Source: Bacteroidota bacterium
GTDB lineage: Bacteria > Bacteroidota > Bacteroidia > Bacteroidales > VadinHA17
Length of the DNA: 5,647 bases
Assembly: GCA_016868515.1 (NCBI GenBank)
Contig: VGGM01000116.1
Span: 1-5,647, forward strand
Direction of reading: 5' to 3'
In this document: piece after piece, positions 1 to 5,174 of the stretch
Layout: each line of letters begins with the position of its first letter
Numbering within the stretch: the stretch's first letter is position 1
The notes under the pieces: generated by a model
Told to the model about the DNA's origin: nothing
Database searches by the model: none
The model's input: only the letters and a program-made list of their open reading frames with translations
Translations under genes and position numbers: made by a program

Positions 1-191
1 GCGATCTGGTTTACGGCTGGGGCAACAGCGTTCAGGGATTCAACATGCCTCTCAAGGTCACCATTTCGGGTAAAGAGTTCCTCCTTAAGCCCTCAGCCCG
101 CTGGACAACCCTTCAGACCGGAATCGAGAAGCCGGTACTCGTACCCGATGCCAACTGGTATGCGGGAACACTTAACCTTACTGGGAAGTAG
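1..191 (+). CDS. C-terminal fragment of a possible M1-family metallopeptidase
   Basis: An open frame enters from the left edge (first full codon at position 3) and ends at TAG 189-191, giving 62 residues. The fragment has a run GFNMPLKVTISGKEF, then a proline/tryptophan segment (KPSARWTTLQ), and ends in a DANWY motif shortly before the stop. This resembles, from memory, the tail of secreted M1 (gluzincin) aminopeptidases of Bacteroidota, where a phrase like 'gFdMPvkv..gk' precedes a conserved W and a final 'D.nfYi'. The catalytic HExxH domain lies outside the window, so function cannot be confirmed. Family assignment is inference; that this is a real coding end is better supported, because the frame is open and has protein-like composition right up to the point where the repeat DNA begins. 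Confidence 0.5.
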   Translation, partial: DLVYGWGNSVQGFNMPLKVTISGKEFLLKPSARWTTLQTGIEKPVLVPDANWYAGTLNLTGK

Positions 192-198
192 TGGCCTA

Positions 199-267
199 GT
201 GACGTAGGGACGTAATGGCGTAGTGGCGTAGAAGGACATAAAGGACGTAGGGGACTTAGGAGACGTA
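199..267 (+). repeat. Degenerate octamer tandem array (nnGRCGTA), 8 units
   Basis: Eight head-to-tail units end in CGTA or a close variant. Four exact octamers come first: GTGACGTA at 199, GGGACGTA at 207, ATGGCGTA at 215 and GTGGCGTA at 223. Four 9-10 base units follow, at 231, 241, 250 and 259, ending in CATA, CGTA, CTTA and CGTA. The units keep the last bases and vary in the first, so the array is degenerate rather than a fresh slippage product. It starts eight bases after the stop codon of the preceding gene. The 9-mer at 217-225 (GGCGTAGTG) is perfectly complementary to 427-435 in the opposite array. Confidence 0.75.
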
Positions 268-272
268 TAAGG

Positions 273-293
273 GGTTATTGGTTGCTGGTTGCT
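273..293 (+). repeat. Three tandem heptamers, GGTTATT then GGTTGCT twice
   Basis: Units start at 273, 280 and 287; the last two are identical and are followed by GG, the start of a fourth copy. It is a short local period-7 repeat lying between two blocks of octamer-type repeats. No function can be read from it. Confidence 0.7.
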
Positions 294-302
294 GGAAGGT
301 TT

Positions 303-349
303 CAATGTCGTAGCGACGTAATGTCGTAATGAGTGGCAAAATGACATTG
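303..349. repeat. Direct and inverted repeat block around AATGTCGTA
   Basis: AATGTCGTA occurs at 304-312 and again at 320-328, with GCGACGTA (313-320) between them, continuing the octamer style of the array upstream. CAATGTC at 303-309 is perfectly complementary to GACATTG at 343-349. With one G-T wobble and one more pair, the arms reach nine pairs across a 29-base spacer. A long-range hairpin is possible but the spacer makes it weak. Confidence 0.55.
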
Positions 350-362
350 TGCTCTGAACCGA

Positions 363-401
363 GACCGGCAACATCTGGTCGGGCTCACAACCCTTTTTTT
401 T
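363..401 (+). terminator. Possible intrinsic terminator after the left-edge gene
   Basis: On the plus strand GACCGG (363-368) can pair with CTGGTC (375-380), six pairs including one G-U, around a six-base loop. It is followed directly by GGG (381-383), which can pair with CCC (391-393), and then by eight T (394-401). The T-run directly after the second small stem is the main reason for the call. The stems are short and the site lies about 170 bases past the stop codon at 191, so this is a modest prediction. Confidence 0.35.
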
Positions 402-405
402 CCAC

Positions 406-435
406 TAAGACATTAAGTCACTATGTCACTACGCC
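406..435 (-). repeat. Octamer tandem array in opposite orientation
   Basis: Read on the minus strand, the units are GGCGTA (435-430), GTGACATA (429-422), GTGACTTA (421-414) and ATGTCTTA (413-406), followed by GTGG. Their period is exactly eight. These are the same family as the units at 199-267 but inverted, so the two arrays form the arms of an imperfect large inverted repeat around about 140 bases. Confidence 0.7.
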
Positions 436-458
436 CCTTTTATCCCTCCGCTCTGAGC

Positions 459-478
459 TCCCGACCTTCGGTACGGGA
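459..478. other. Hairpin with TTC loop
   Basis: TCCCGACC (459-466) pairs with GGT-A-CGGGA (470-478), giving eight pairs with one bulged A at 473 and a three-base TTC loop. It is followed by a CGCTTCGCTTCGC stretch (482-494) and no T-run. It is therefore a stable structure but not a textbook terminator. It lies in the 3' region shared by the two converging genes. Confidence 0.5.
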
Positions 479-494
479 CTCCGCTTCGCTTCGC

Positions 495-613
495 CTGAGC
501 CCTGAGCCCTTTGCGGCGCAGCCGCCCCGGCTGCCGGTCGCCGGCTGCCGGCCGCCGCATACCCCATATCTCACACCCCATACCCAAATCTTAAATCGTT
601 AATCGCCCATCGT
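495..613. repeat. Near-continuous period-7 degenerate tandem array
   Basis: Read in one fixed 7-base phase, the sequence falls into blocks of similar heptamers. CTGAGCC occurs at 495 and 502. GCTGCCG at 530, GTCGCCG at 537, GCTGCCG at 544 and GCCGCCG at 551 form a GC block. CATACCC at 558, CATATCT at 565, CACACCC at 572 and CATACCC at 579 form a third block. AAATCTT at 586, AAATCGT at 593, TAATCGC at 600 and CCATCGT at 607 form the last. Three intermediate heptamers (509-529) are poorly matched. The phase does not slip between blocks although the unit sequence changes completely. The array crosses the decarboxylase stop codon (599-601) and covers its last four sense codons. Confidence 0.7.
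527..551. other. GC-rich hairpin from two self-complementary 11-mers
   Basis: CCGGCTGCCGG occurs at 527-537 and at 541-551, separated by TCG. Each copy has 5-base arms complementary to each other around a central T. The two copies can therefore pair together with ten G-C pairs, one T-T mismatch and a three-base loop. A further small GC stem, GCGGC-GCA-GCCGC, sits at 513-525. No T-run follows on either strand, so it is not a typical intrinsic terminator. It could still mark or protect the 3' end of the decarboxylase transcript. Confidence 0.55.
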
Positions 614-2038
614 TATTCTTACATCACCCAGCGTCTTCAGCAACTCATCCAGGTCCTTTTCGTCAGTGTTGTAATTTGTAATACAGGCCCGCAGGGTGCC
701 TATTCCGGAGGTATTGTACACCGAAATCCACACCTTGCCGCTATCGGTAACCTCACGGCAGAACCGGGTTGCCTTTTCCTGATTGCCCTCAAGGCCGGCA
801 AGTCCGAAGTTAACTATAGGAAGAGGAGTATCGTTGTAGATTTTCCAGCCGGAATCTTCAAGCTTCCTTTTCAGCAGGATGCCGGTTTCGAACTGCGAAT
901 TAATAACCCTCTCAATCCCATCCCATGAGTAAATAAGCAGTGACATAAACACTTTCAGTCCGGCAAATCGCCGTGACCATTGTATCGAATGGGTAAATGG
1001 ATCAACAATCTCAAACTCCTTTCCCTCCTTTGGCATATAATCAGCAGATATCCTGAATGTCTCAAGGAGGGCTGACGGGTGCCGGGTAATAAGCATTCCT
1101 GCTGCCATCGGTACCGAAAGCCATTTATGGGCATCGAAGGTTATTGAATCGGCCAGCTCAATACCTTCAATTAGGTGGCGGTAGCGCGAAGAAAAGGCTA
1201 CTGCCCCGCCCCACGCTGCGTCGGCATGATGCCACATTCCAAACTCGCGGGCCACAATGTCAATCTCCTTCACCGGATCGATGGCTCCCATACCCGTGGT
1301 TCCGAGGGTCGACACCACCATAACAGGTTTGTAGCCGGCCGCGATATCTTTTATTACCTGACGCCGGAGGTCGCCGGCATCCATTGCAAACGATGGCCCG
1401 ACAGAGATATTCCTTACGCTTCTCCGTCCCATGCCCGACAGTCCGGCCGCCTTAACAAACGAGTGATGACTTTCCTGCGAGACATAGATTACCGGTTTGT
1501 GTTCAGATACTGAAAGGCCATTCTCAGCAAAACCAGGTACGCCACGGGTCAGTGCCATCAGCAGGGCAGTATGGTTTGCCTCGGCTCCGGCGTTGGTGAA
1601 TGTACCATCGATGGAGTCGGGCTCATAACCGAACTTCCTGCCTATCTCCCTGATAACATAGTTCTCGGCTTCAACTGCAAAGGGTGAGTGCGACCATGCA
1701 GCCATCTGAGGGTTGTATACTGCCGTCACAACATCGGCCATTATGCCTGCAAAGGAAGGTCTTGGGTTAAACAGACCGTAATACCCGGGGTGCGAGGTGT
1801 GAACAATATACTGGTCGAGTCCGGCAGTAACGTAGTCGATGGCATCCTGAGGCGAAACGGGGTTATTGAAGTCGACGGAACAATAATCGCGCACCGCCTC
1901 AGGGTCGAGCGGAGGGGCAACCCTTACCCCCGAATGATCGCTGTAATGCCTTTCAAGCTTCTCTACAAGATAATCCCATATCACGCGACGCTCTTCCGCC
2001 GAAAAATCAAACCCAAAGCTTCCCATTTCAACTTTCAT
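599..2038 (-). CDS. Group II PLP-dependent amino acid decarboxylase (aromatic-L-amino-acid decarboxylase-like)
   Basis: This 479-residue protein is a soluble fold-type I PLP enzyme of the DOPA/tyrosine/tryptophan decarboxylase family, at the usual length of about 470-490. It should remove the alpha-carboxyl group of an L-amino acid to give an amine and CO2. Visible motifs in order are: an N-terminal segment with HPGYYGLFNPRP (83-94) and the W/H/P-rich stretch near 114-120; the phosphate-binding TNAGAEANHTALL (148-160); SHHS with H192 stacking on the cofactor; TLGTTGMGAID (244-254); HADAAWGG with D273 for the pyridine nitrogen; and FDAHKW with K305 as the Schiff-base lysine. Y334 aligns by eye with the mobile-loop tyrosine of animal DOPA decarboxylase, favouring decarboxylation over aldehyde synthesis. 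The substrate cannot be read. ATG at 2036-2038 is chosen; ATG four codons later is possible. There is no strong ribosome site. The gene lies 71 bases downstream of ettA with no visible promoter. Confidence 0.93.
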   Translation of the reverse strand: MKVEMGSFGFDFSAEERRVIWDYLVEKLERHYSDHSGVRVAPPLDPEAVRDYCSVDFNNPVSPQDAIDYVTAGLDQYIVHTSHPGYYGLFNPRPSFAGIMADVVTAVYNPQMAAWSHSPFAVEAENYVIREIGRKFGYEPDSIDGTFTNAGAEANHTALLMALTRGVPGFAENGLSVSEHKPVIYVSQESHHSFVKAAGLSGMGRRSVRNISVGPSFAMDAGDLRRQVIKDIAAGYKPVMVVSTLGTTGMGAIDPVKEIDIVAREFGMWHHADAAWGGAVAFSSRYRHLIEGIELADSITFDAHKWLSVPMAAGMLITRHPSALLETFRISADYMPKEGKEFEIVDPFTHSIQWSRRFAGLKVFMSLLIYSWDGIERVINSQFETGILLKRKLEDSGWKIYNDTPLPIVNFGLAGLEGNQEKATRFCREVTDSGKVWISVYNTSGIGTLRACITNYNTDEKDLDELLKTLGDVRITMGD

Positions 2039-2068
2039 TATTCAACAACCCCTGCTCCCGTGATAAAC

Positions 2069-2103
2069 AAATCACAAATCTGATATCGGAAACCTGATAT
2101 CTG
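2069..2103. repeat. Period-7 degenerate repeats between ettA and the decarboxylase gene
   Basis: In one 7-base phase the units are AAATCAC at 2069, AAATCTG at 2076, ATATCGG at 2083, AAACCTG at 2090 and ATATCTG at 2097. This makes CTGATATC recur at 2080-2087 and 2094-2101, 14 bases apart. GATATC is self-complementary, so its two copies (2082-2087, 2096-2101) could form a six-pair stem with an eight-base loop. No T-run follows. The units resemble AAATCTT/AAATCGT at 586-599 on the same strand, downstream of the decarboxylase gene. Confidence 0.6.
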
Positions 2104-2109
2104 AATTTC

Positions 2110-3795
2110 CTATTTTACCAGCTTCCTGTACTTTATCCTCACCGGCCCCTCACTTCCGGTACGCTTCCGGTAATTCTCCTCATACTCAGAATATGAGCCT
2201 TCGAACCAAACCACCTTAGAATCACCCTCGAACGCAAGGATGTGCGTTGCCACCCGGTCGAGAAACCAGCGGTCGTGCGATATTATTACGGCGCAGCCGG
2301 CAAAGTTCTCAAGCCCCTCCTCGATGGCTCTGAGTGTGTTCACGTCAATATCGTTTGTAGGCTCGTCGAGAAGGAGGACATTGGCACCTGATTTCACCGT
2401 CAGAGCCAGATGCAGCCTGTTACGCTCACCCCCGGAAAGCACCCCGCATTTCTTCTCCTGGTCGGCTCCGGTGAAGTTGAACCTGGCAGAGTAGGCCCTG
2501 GCGTTTACCGGCCTGTTTCCAAGCATCACCTCATCAAGGCCTCCGCTAATAACCTCATAGACTGTTTTTGTCTGGTCAATGGCAGCATGCGACTGGTCGA
2601 CATAGCCGGGAACCACTGTTTCCCCAAGTATAAATGAGCCGGAATCGCATTTCTCCATTCCCATTATCATCCTGAAAAGAGTTGTTTTACCGGCCCCGTT
2701 CGGGCCAACCACCCCCACTATACCGTTGGGAGGCAGCTCAAACGACAGGTTTTCGAAGAGTAGTTTTTCACCGAAGGCCTTTGTTACCTTATTGGCTACA
2801 ATTACCTTATCGCCCAGTCTGGGTCCGTTGGGTATTACCAGTTCAAGCCGCTCCTCTTTCTGCCTTACATCCTGGTTCATTAGGTTTTCATAGGCTCCGA
2901 GGCGTGCTTTCGATTTGGCATGGCGTGCCCTGGGGGCCATCCTAACCCATTCAAGCTCCCTTTCGAGAGTCTTTCTCCTTTTTACATTGCCTTTCTCTTC
3001 AAGTTCCAGCCTCTTAGACTTCTGTTCGAGCCACGATGAATAGTTGCCCTTCCAGGGTATGCCCTCTCCCCTGTCGAGTTCCAGTATCCATCCTGCAACA
3101 TTATCGAGGAAATACCTGTCATGTGTTACGCAAATAACAGTACCCCTGTATTGCTGGAGATGTGTTTCCAGCCAGTGCACCGACTCTGCGTCGAGGTGGT
3201 TTGTGGGCTCATCAAGCAGCAGCACATCGGGTTCACGGAGAAGCAGCCGGCAGAGAGCCACCCTGCGCTTTTCCCCTCCCGAAAGCACACTGACAGGTTT
3301 GTCGGGTTCCGGACAGCGAAGCGCATCCATTGCCCTCTCAAGCTTGTTTTCGAGGTTCCATCCATCATGAAAATCGATCTGCTCCTGCAGAACAGCCTGC
3401 CTGTCCATCAGTTCCTGCATTTTATCAGGGTTCTCATACACGGCAGGGTCACCAAAACTGTTGTTAATCGCCTCATATTCCCTCATCACCGAAACGATCT
3501 CCTGAACGCCTTCCTCTACCACGTCACGTACTGTACGTGTTTCGTCAATAAGTGGTTCCTGATGAAGCATACCAACACTGTATCCTGCACTGAAGGCTAC
3601 CTCTCCCTGGTATGTTTTATCCTCTCCGGCTATTATCTTCAGGAGGGACGATTTGCCGGAACCGTTAAGCCCTATGATTCCGATCTTGGCTCCAAGGAAG
3701 AAGGAAAGCGATATGTCCTTTATTACCTGCTTGTGCGGCGGATAGGTCTTGCTGACCCGGTGCATCGAAAATATAATCTTGTTGTCTTCGCTCAT
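2110..3795 (-). CDS. ettA: Energy-dependent translational throttle protein EttA (ABC-F ATPase)
   Basis: This 561-residue protein (E. coli EttA is 555) has two ABC ATPase domains in one chain and no membrane segments, as in ABC-F proteins. Domain 1 has Walker A GLNGSGKS (42-49), signature LSGGEKRR (171-178), Walker B VLLLDE with catalytic E196, and switch H225. Domain 2 has Walker A GPNGAGKT (364-371), signature LSGGERNR (453-460), Walker B with E478, and switch H507. Roughly residues 86-140 are the arm insertion. The basic, helical 244-325 stretch with ARHAKSKARL (290-299) is the interdomain linker (PtIM) typical of EttA. In E. coli, EttA binds the ribosomal E site and gates entry into elongation according to ATP/ADP; the same role is inferred here. 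Start ATG 3793-3795 lies 21 bases after a -7 promoter box, fits the family N-terminus, and lacks a clear Shine-Dalgarno site. The gene is divergent from the CapA-like gene. Confidence 0.96.
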   Translation of the reverse strand: MSEDNKIIFSMHRVSKTYPPHKQVIKDISLSFFLGAKIGIIGLNGSGKSSLLKIIAGEDKTYQGEVAFSAGYSVGMLHQEPLIDETRTVRDVVEEGVQEIVSVMREYEAINNSFGDPAVYENPDKMQELMDRQAVLQEQIDFHDGWNLENKLERAMDALRCPEPDKPVSVLSGGEKRRVALCRLLLREPDVLLLDEPTNHLDAESVHWLETHLQQYRGTVICVTHDRYFLDNVAGWILELDRGEGIPWKGNYSSWLEQKSKRLELEEKGNVKRRKTLERELEWVRMAPRARHAKSKARLGAYENLMNQDVRQKEERLELVIPNGPRLGDKVIVANKVTKAFGEKLLFENLSFELPPNGIVGVVGPNGAGKTTLFRMIMGMEKCDSGSFILGETVVPGYVDQSHAAIDQTKTVYEVISGGLDEVMLGNRPVNARAYSARFNFTGADQEKKCGVLSGGERNRLHLALTVKSGANVLLLDEPTNDIDVNTLRAIEEGLENFAGCAVIISHDRWFLDRVATHILAFEGDSKVVWFEGSYSEYEENYRKRTGSEGPVRIKYRKLVK

Positions 3796-3816
3796 AAACG
3801 GAACTTTTAATCAGGG

Positions 3817-3824
3817 CAAAATTA
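3817..3824 (-). promoter_or_regulatory. Bacteroidota-type -7 box for ettA (TAATTTTG)
   Basis: On the minus strand TAATTTTG matches the Bacteroidota -7 consensus TAnnTTTG at every fixed base. It ends 21 bases before the ettA ATG, implying a short leader of roughly 14 bases. The -33 element (TTTG, about 19-20 bases upstream, near 3844-3848) is poorly matched, so support rests on the -7 box and its position. Confidence 0.55.
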
Positions 3825-3863
3825 ACAGAAAAAAGTGACCGGTACATTTCCCGTCGCTTTCGT

Positions 3864-3871
3864 TATTTTTG
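3864..3871 (+). promoter_or_regulatory. Bacteroidota-type -7 box for the CapA-like gene (TATTTTTG)
   Basis: TATTTTTG on the plus strand is a full match to TAnnTTTG. It ends 41 bases before the ATG at 3913, giving a leader of about 35 bases that includes a small hairpin and an A-rich tract. The -33 position (about 3841-3844) is not well matched. This box lies downstream of the in-frame GTG at 3835, which would therefore be outside the transcript; this is the main argument for the later start. Confidence 0.55.
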
Positions 3872-3878
3872 CAGGGAC

Positions 3879-3900
3879 AAAAAAAAGCCGGGCCACCGGC
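3879..3900 (-). terminator. Terminator-like hairpin in the CapA gene leader, oriented on the minus strand
   Basis: GCCGG (3887-3891) and CCGGC (3896-3900) form a perfect five-pair GC stem with a GCCA loop. Eight A lie at 3879-3886 and nine A at 3901-3909. Read on the minus strand, this is an A-tract, a GC hairpin and then eight T, the form of an intrinsic terminator pointing towards ettA. On the plus strand the same hairpin sits in the mRNA leader 12 bases before the start codon, followed by the A-tract that may serve as the ribosome entry region. The stem is short. Confidence 0.4.
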
Positions 3901-3912
3901 AAAAAAAAAGAT

Positions 3913-5139
3913 ATGAAGCAGTGGTGCAGGAAAAAGAAGTTCATACCAGTAGTGCTGCTGGCAGTACTGGCCCTGTATGCGATTGCTTCATCAGGAAAAA
4001 GAGATCCCGACAGAAGTTACCATAAGTTCAGGGCCGAGGGTCTTACACTTAGGGAAGCGCTTCCGTCAGCCCCGGCGTACATCAGAAAATACTTTGCCAC
4101 GAGCGAACTGGCCCCTGACAGCATCAGGGAGATGGCCGACCGGCAAAAAGGTATCTGGCAAGAGTTAATCTCTCCTTTCGATTCTGCCTGCACCATTGAA
4201 ATCGCATTTACAGGCGATATTATGTGGATCAGGAATAACTGGGACAATTTTGCCGACCCCCGCCTGATTGAGAAGATGGCCGGGCATGACATGGTTTTCG
4301 GCAACCTGGAGACCCCGGTCGACACTGTCAGGGCTGTAAGATCATTTCTGCCCGACTATGCCAGATACAATTCGCCGGGGCTTCTGCGGTCATTCAGAAG
4401 AGATGATGGAAAAAGCATATTTACTGCCGTTTCACTGGCAAATAATCATGCCTTCGATATGGGGCTGGAGGGCTTGGGCCGGACAATGGACTTTCTTGAC
4501 CGTGAAGGCATTCTGCACACCGGAGCAGCCACGCAAGGCATCACCGGACATAACTTCGTTGTTATTGAAGAGAAAGGTATCAGGATCGGGTTCCATGCTG
4601 CGTCATGGGGGCTGAATGACCCTGATATACTGGCAAATGGCTCAGTCAGTCTGAATACCATTCCGGGACTGGCCCCGCCAGGCAGCGAACCGGCCGACAT
4701 ATCAGAAGTAAAAAAGGCACTCCACGAAATGGATTCGGCCCGGGTTGATATTAAAATCGTCTTTCTCCACTGGGGGTATGAATTCGAATTCTACCCCGAT
4801 ACCCTAATTGTCAGAATTGGCCGTGAGATTGCCGATGCCGGGGCCGACCTGATCATAGGCTCCCATCCACATGTAATCCAGCCTGTTGAGATATGGCCCC
4901 CTGCCCGGGAAGAGAACCCGTACAAAGGCAGGCGATCGCTCATTGCCTATTCACTTGGCAATTTCACAACCGCAATGTACACCAGGGAATGCAGGAAGGG
5001 AATGGTTCTGCCGGTAACCCTGTACCGGAGATTACCGGGCATGAAGGTTGAATGGGTCGCCCGGGAACCCTTTTATGTTTATAATTCTGTCAGAGGATTC
5101 GCAGGAAGAAACCGAAGGCTGGTGCTGTACAAAAATTAA
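3913..5139 (+). CDS. CapA-like (PGA_cap family) metallophosphoesterase, exported or membrane-anchored
   Basis: This 408-residue protein is related to the poly-gamma-glutamate capsule protein CapA/PgsA, a calcineurin-like phosphoesterase fold. Its N-terminus is basic (KQWCRKKK) with a hydrophobic segment at 10-25 ending in AIA, so it is either cleaved after A25 or stays as an anchor. There is no lipobox. Residues 30-94 are a linker I do not recognise. The domain begins at 95 with FTGDIM (D102), then GNLETP (N131), SLANNHAFDMG (N177, N178, H179), LHWGYEFE (H286), GSHPHVIQP (H318, H320) and SLGNF (N350). These are the conserved metal- and active-site-like motifs of the family. No capB or capC homologue is adjacent, so a capsule role is not implied; substrate is unknown. 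An in-frame GTG at 3835 would add 26 residues, but lies upstream of the -7 box and spoils the signal sequence, so ATG 3913 is preferred. Confidence 0.9.
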   Translation: MKQWCRKKKFIPVVLLAVLALYAIASSGKRDPDRSYHKFRAEGLTLREALPSAPAYIRKYFATSELAPDSIREMADRQKGIWQELISPFDSACTIEIAFTGDIMWIRNNWDNFADPRLIEKMAGHDMVFGNLETPVDTVRAVRSFLPDYARYNSPGLLRSFRRDDGKSIFTAVSLANNHAFDMGLEGLGRTMDFLDREGILHTGAATQGITGHNFVVIEEKGIRIGFHAASWGLNDPDILANGSVSLNTIPGLAPPGSEPADISEVKKALHEMDSARVDIKIVFLHWGYEFEFYPDTLIVRIGREIADAGADLIIGSHPHVIQPVEIWPPAREENPYKGRRSLIAYSLGNFTTAMYTRECRKGMVLPVTLYRRLPGMKVEWVAREPFYVYNSVRGFAGRNRRLVLYKN

Positions 5140-5174
5140 TCAGGCTCACTCTTATACCAGGGCCCGATGATGTA

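Larger units (their letters stand above)
192..598. other. 407-base repeat-rich intergenic region without genes
   Basis: No convincing gene is seen on either strand. Open frames here read through repeats and give low-complexity peptides. In order it holds a plus-oriented degenerate octamer array (199-267), a heptamer triplet (273-293), a repeat and inverted-repeat block (303-349), a hairpin region ending in eight T (363-401), a minus-oriented octamer array (406-435), a hairpin (459-478), and a near-continuous period-7 array (495-613). GC content shifts sharply inside it: 511-557 is almost pure G/C, while 586-602 is A/T-rich. It separates two genes that converge, the plus-strand fragment at the left edge and the minus-strand decarboxylase, so it should act as the 3' region of both. 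Confidence 0.8.

Noticed and set aside
93..374. Minus-strand open frame across the left gene end and the octamer array
   Set aside because: It crosses the real C-terminal coding end and then reads through repeat DNA. The peptide is low in complexity and has no domain.
351..390. tRNA-like or small RNA fold around the GACCGG stem
   Set aside because: There is no acceptor stem, no T-arm motif and no anticodon arm of proper size. A terminator-like reading is simpler.
199..435. CRISPR array
   Set aside because: Units are only 8-10 bases, degenerate and directly abutting. There are no unique spacers of CRISPR length and no cas genes.
1688..2083. Plus-strand open frame opposite the decarboxylase N-terminus
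   Set aside because: It is a shadow of a well-supported gene, with no recognisable domain and no ribosome site.
3121..3810. Plus-strand open frame of 229 codons antisense to ettA
   Set aside because: It lies wholly opposite the start half of a clear EttA gene, has no family motifs, and is rich in the residues expected from a reverse-frame reading.
3835..3912. Upstream GTG start for the CapA-like gene (26 extra residues)
   Set aside because: It lies upstream of the full-match -7 box at 3864-3871 and would bury the basic and hydrophobic export signal inside the protein.
5140..5174. Terminator between the converging CapA-like and small membrane protein genes
   Set aside because: Only a short GGGCCC palindrome (5160-5165) is present, with no useful stem-loop and T-run on either strand.
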